DNA of 64,000 nt from Thermococcus eurythermalis (GTDB lineage Archaea > Methanobacteriota_B > Thermococci > Thermococcales > Thermococcaceae): NCBI RefSeq assembly GCF_000769655.1, contig NZ_CP008887.1, positions 1,054,001 through 1,118,000 of the forward strand. The letters are read 5' to 3'. The notes beneath the pieces are model-generated. The model ran no database searches. It was not told the DNA's origin and worked only from the letters and a program-made list of their open reading frames with translations. Shown piece by piece: positions 62,152 to 64,000 of this stretch. Positions within the stretch are counted from its first letter, which is position 1, and every line of letters starts with the position of its first letter. The position numbers were made by a program, and so were the translations under genes.

Positions 62152-62406
62152 CTAAAACCTCCGGTTTGAAACCGTGAAGGTCAGTTCAAGCTTGCTTGAG
62201 CGGTGATAAGAGCACCTCGCGAGGGTCTCCTTGGCCTCTTCTCTGCTGATCTTCTCAAGGACTATGCCGTAGTAAATCTTCACGTAGTCCCCAGGTTTTA
62301 TATCTTTGATGAAGTCCAGCCTTGCTTCCTTTAGGCGGCCGTCAACGTCCACTATTGCCTTTCCGTCCTTTACTTCAACGACCCTTCCCGCGAGCATCAG
62401 GGCCAT
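62152..62406 (-). CDS. HypC paralogue lacking the N-terminal cysteine
   Basis: An 84-residue HypC/HupF-family protein: MALMLAGRVVEVKDGKAIVD, GRLKEARLDFIKDIKPGDYV and KIYYGIVLEKISREEAKE align with HypC, but the N-terminus reads MALMLAG instead of MCLA, so the cysteine that binds iron is absent. The only cysteine lies in the tail (LARCSYHRSS). ATG 62406 is used; an in-frame ATG 62397 would give MLAG. It has its own promoter with an operator shared with the TetR and formate dehydrogenase genes, pointing to a job in formate metabolism, perhaps chaperoning a non-hydrogenase partner. Confidence 0.8.
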   Translation of the reverse strand: MALMLAGRVVEVKDGKAIVDVDGRLKEARLDFIKDIKPGDYVKIYYGIVLEKISREEAKETLARCSYHRSSKLELTFTVSNRRF

Positions 62407-62407
62407 G

Positions 62408-62471
62408 ATTACTGACCAACTCTGGTTAGAGTACCATCTGCCTAATATATTTTTTCCTGACTGGTCAGTCA
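62408..62471 (-). promoter_or_regulatory. Promoter and operator 1 (HypC paralogue)
   Basis: TATA AAATATAT (forward 62446-62453) with a purine-rich BRE. TGACTGGTCAGTCA at 62458-62471 (six-base arms TGACTG/CAGTCA) overlaps the BRE. A degenerate half site TTACTGACCA lies in the leader (62411-62418 region). Same sequence type as operators 2 and 3. Confidence 0.7.
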
Positions 62472-62563
62472 GATGGGGCATGTTGTGAAAGGCTGGCATG
62501 TGCCTGCTAACTTATCCTAAATCCTAGAAATGAGGTTAGATGCGTCCCTTGAAAGTCGGAATT

Positions 62564-62584
62564 TATGGGGTTTGATCAACCATA
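62564..62584. repeat. Imperfect palindrome upstream of tetR
   Basis: TATGG...TTGATCAA...CCATA, with the centre TTGATCAA (62572-62579) perfectly symmetrical. It lies about 20 bp upstream of the tetR TATA box, so it may bind a second regulator. Not related in sequence to the TGACT operators. Confidence 0.45.
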
Positions 62585-62599
62585 TCCCTGAGGCGGAAA

Positions 62600-62650
62600 G
62601 TTTAAATCCTTGTTGGTATATCCTCAATGAGGTGAGTGACTAATTAGTCA
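62600..62650 (+). promoter_or_regulatory. tetR promoter and operator 2
   Basis: TATA TTTAAATC near 62601-62608 gives a start about 62626. TGACTAATTAGTCA (62637-62650) is a perfect 14-base palindrome placed between the start of transcription and the coding region, so autorepression is likely. Confidence 0.75.
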
Positions 62651-62667
62651 TGAGTGAGGGTTTGTCC

Positions 62668-63255
62668 ATGAAGTCCCCTGGCAAGACCCGCGAGAAACTC
62701 GTTTCCGCGGCAATGGAGCTCTTTGCAAAGAAGGGCTTCGATAAGGCCACTGTAGATGAGATAGTGAACCGCGCCGGGGTTGCAAAGGGCACGTTCTACC
62801 TCTACTTCAAGAGCAAGGACGACTTAATAAAGGAGATTGCCGTTGATGCTATGCCCATAGCTGCATTTCCCTCTCTCCAAGATCCCTATGTCACTGTTTC
62901 GTATCCCACACTCAGGGAATTTCTTCTGGCCCTGGGCAGGGAATTTTTGGAATTCTACGGCAAAAACCACCGCCGTGAGATACTTTTCAGCCTCCTGGCC
63001 ATGAGAAAACGTAGTAAATCTCTTGACCTGCTTTATAACGAATCATGCTCCGAACTTCTCAGAACCGGAGCCCGCAGGATAATGGTTTACACAAAAGTCG
63101 GGTTTGCCCAGGCCCTCGTCGCCTTCCAGGTCTTTATAGGGTCTCTGCTCCACTATCTGCACGCGAAGGAATGCGTTGGTTTCAGTGACGAGGAGTACCT
63201 GAACCACTTGGTGGATGTCGTTACATCTTACCTTAAGCTCTCCGCTGAGATATAA
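62668..63255 (+). CDS. TetR-family transcriptional regulator
   Basis: A 195-residue DNA-binding protein. Helix-turn-helix domain: REKLVSAAMELFAKKGFDKA and IVNRAGVAKGTFYLYFKSKD (residues about 8-55), with the recognition helix KGTFYLYFK. The C-terminal ligand domain is unlike any I can name. ATG 62668 follows GAGGG; ATG 62650, inside operator 2, has poor spacing and is an alternative (six more residues). Flanked by the HypC paralogue (divergent) and the formate dehydrogenase gene (same strand), each with a matching operator. Confidence 0.9.
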   Translation: MKSPGKTREKLVSAAMELFAKKGFDKATVDEIVNRAGVAKGTFYLYFKSKDDLIKEIAVDAMPIAAFPSLQDPYVTVSYPTLREFLLALGREFLEFYGKNHRREILFSLLAMRKRSKSLDLLYNESCSELLRTGARRIMVYTKVGFAQALVAFQVFIGSLLHYLHAKECVGFSDEEYLNHLVDVVTSYLKLSAEI

Positions 63256-63340
63256 ACCCTTTTGGGATAACTTCTGTGAAACACTTTACGTTTTATCTTC
63301 CTTTCTGTTTACAAGAGTGTTTAATTGTGTGCACGAAAGG

Positions 63341-63375
63341 TATTTAAGGTACAAGGGTAAATGACTAGTCAGTCA
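63341..63375 (+). promoter_or_regulatory. Formate dehydrogenase promoter and operator 3
   Basis: TATA TATTTAAG (63341-63348) predicts a start near 63366. TGACTAGTCAGTCA (63362-63375), which contains the perfect palindrome TGACTAGTCA, overlaps that start. Binding of the TetR protein would block initiation. Confidence 0.75.
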
Positions 63376-63396
63376 ATGTACTTAGAGGTGATGGAC

Positions 63397-64000
63397 GTGG
63401 CTGAAAAGCTCGTGCCCGTAGTGTGTCCCTGGTGTTCAGTCGGCTGTCGCTTCTATGCGGTCAGCGTTAACGGATACATCAGGAGGATTGAATTCGACTA
63501 CGACCACCCCACCGTCAACCGCGGAAAGCTCTGTCCAAAGGGCGTTGCTTCCTACCAGTTCATCAACAGCTCCAAGAGACTCAAGAAGCCCCTCAAGCGC
63601 GTTGGTGAGAAGGGAGAAGGAAAGTTTGAGGAGATAAGCTGGAGCGAAGCTTACAGAATAATCGCCGAGAAGATTAAGGAAATCAAGGAGACCTACGGCC
63701 CAGAGGCGATAGCCTTCCTCGGAAGCGAGAAGATAACCTTCGAGGAGAACTACCTCGTCCACAAGCTGTCTAAGGCGATAGGAACTAACCACCTCGACTT
63801 CCCGGGAAGGTACTGCCAGTACTCCAACAGCCCCGCGAGAACGGCCGTCTTCGGAAGCGCGGCTGCCACCAACCCCTTCGAGGACGTCGCCAAGGCAGAG
63901 CTGATAGTCATCTGGGGTCACAATCCAGCGGAGACCGCTCCCGTTTTCTTCGGCCAGTACATCGAGAAGGCCGTCCTCGACAACGGTGCCCAGATGGTCG
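63397..64000 (+). CDS. Molybdopterin oxidoreductase, formate dehydrogenase-type catalytic subunit (5' part)
   Basis: First 201 codons of a catalytic subunit that oxidises formate with a Mo/W-bis-pterin cofactor. The N-terminal 4Fe-4S domain reads VVCPWCSVGCRFYAV then RGKLCPKGVASYQF (CxxC-x3-C plus distal C), followed by a molybdopterin-binding start RYCQYSNSPARTAVFGSAAATN and LIVIWGHNPAETAP. GTG 63397 is preferred because GAGGTG lies six bases upstream; ATG 63391 overlaps that site. Cys or Sec at the active site lies beyond the window. In Thermococcus such subunits serve formate hydrogenlyase or cytosolic formate oxidation. Confidence 0.88.
   Translation, partial: MAEKLVPVVCPWCSVGCRFYAVSVNGYIRRIEFDYDHPTVNRGKLCPKGVASYQFINSSKRLKKPLKRVGEKGEGKFEEISWSEAYRIIAEKIKEIKETYGPEAIAFLGSEKITFEENYLVHKLSKAIGTNHLDFPGRYCQYSNSPARTAVFGSAAATNPFEDVAKAELIVIWGHNPAETAPVFFGQYIEKAVLDNGAQMV

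Noticed and set aside
63261-63340. AAACAC...GTGTTT inverted repeat upstream of the formate dehydrogenase TATA
   Set aside because: Short arms far apart in AT-rich DNA; chance level.
1-64000. CRISPR arrays, rRNA genes, prophage or integrase attachment sites
   Set aside because: No regularly spaced direct repeats, rRNA-like blocks, integrase or phage structural genes were seen.

Overview
The window is chromosomal DNA of a hyperthermophilic euryarchaeon of the order Thermococcales, most probably a Thermococcus. The gene families point there: GTP-type PEP carboxykinase, PEP synthase, maltodextrin phosphorylase, a pyrolysin-like giant subtilase, CoA-disulfide reductase, a pneumophila-type-free HypCDEF set, NMD3 and a DUF424 protein. 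Two near-matches to the Thermococcales glycolytic motif TATCAC-N5-GTGATA, AT-rich TATA boxes about 25 nt upstream of short leaders, and GGAGGTGA-type ribosome binding sites agree. Genes are dense on both strands. I see no rRNA and no CRISPR array.

Layout. 1-6.7 kb: 3' part of an NSS-type transporter, maltodextrin phosphorylase with a glycolytic motif in its leader, PEP carboxykinase, and a short phosphohexomutase-like protein with a second glycolytic motif. 6.8-7.9 kb: thymidylate kinase, three tRNAs and a structured intergenic RNA candidate. 7.9-12.3 kb: both glycine decarboxylase subunits and a secreted phospholipase C-like protein. 12.3-15.4 kb: HAD hydrolase, metallophosphoesterase, PrsW-like membrane protease and small proteins. 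15.6-17.8 kb: a lipoprotein pseudogene split by a TnpB-only insertion element and also frameshifted near its 3' end. 17.8-29 kb: a glycerol and glycerophosphodiester island (DUF1667 protein, two FAD proteins, glycerol kinase, two GDPD phosphodiesterases) followed by two MFS carriers and a lipase-like hydrolase. 29-34.6 kb: two DUF2334 proteins and two closely related MATE exporters around upp, plus a C/D-box sRNA candidate. 34.6-37.7 kb: a VapBC pair and PEP synthase. 37.9-42 kb: a four-gene membrane/polysaccharide operon, divergent from a 1,504-residue subtilase (42.2-46.7 kb). 46.8-49.7 kb: DUF424, NMD3 and CoA-disulfide reductase. 49.7-54.1 kb: a relic of an MFS transporter, an unusual zinc-motif/beta-repeat/potassium-pore fusion, an ATP-NAD kinase-like protein and two unknowns. 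54.2-62.4 kb: a SufS-like cysteine desulfurase and a [NiFe]-hydrogenase maturation cluster (CooC-like ATPase, hypE, hypF, hypD, hypC and a HypC paralogue without its cysteine), with an MNT/HEPN pair coupled to hypE. 62.5-64 kb: a TetR regulator and the start of a molybdopterin formate dehydrogenase-type subunit.

The most notable unexplained signal is a set of three nearly identical palindromes, TGACTA/G-N2-T/CAGTCA, that sit at the promoters of the HypC paralogue, the TetR gene and the formate dehydrogenase gene. They look like the operators of one small regulon linking a cysteine-less HypC-like protein to formate metabolism. Other points of interest are the channel fusion, the phosphohexomutase homologue lacking the phosphoserine loop, the phospholipase C-like protein in an organism with ether lipids, and the in-frame reconstructable TnpB insertion. 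All functions are inferred by recognising sequence motifs by eye; no database search was run.
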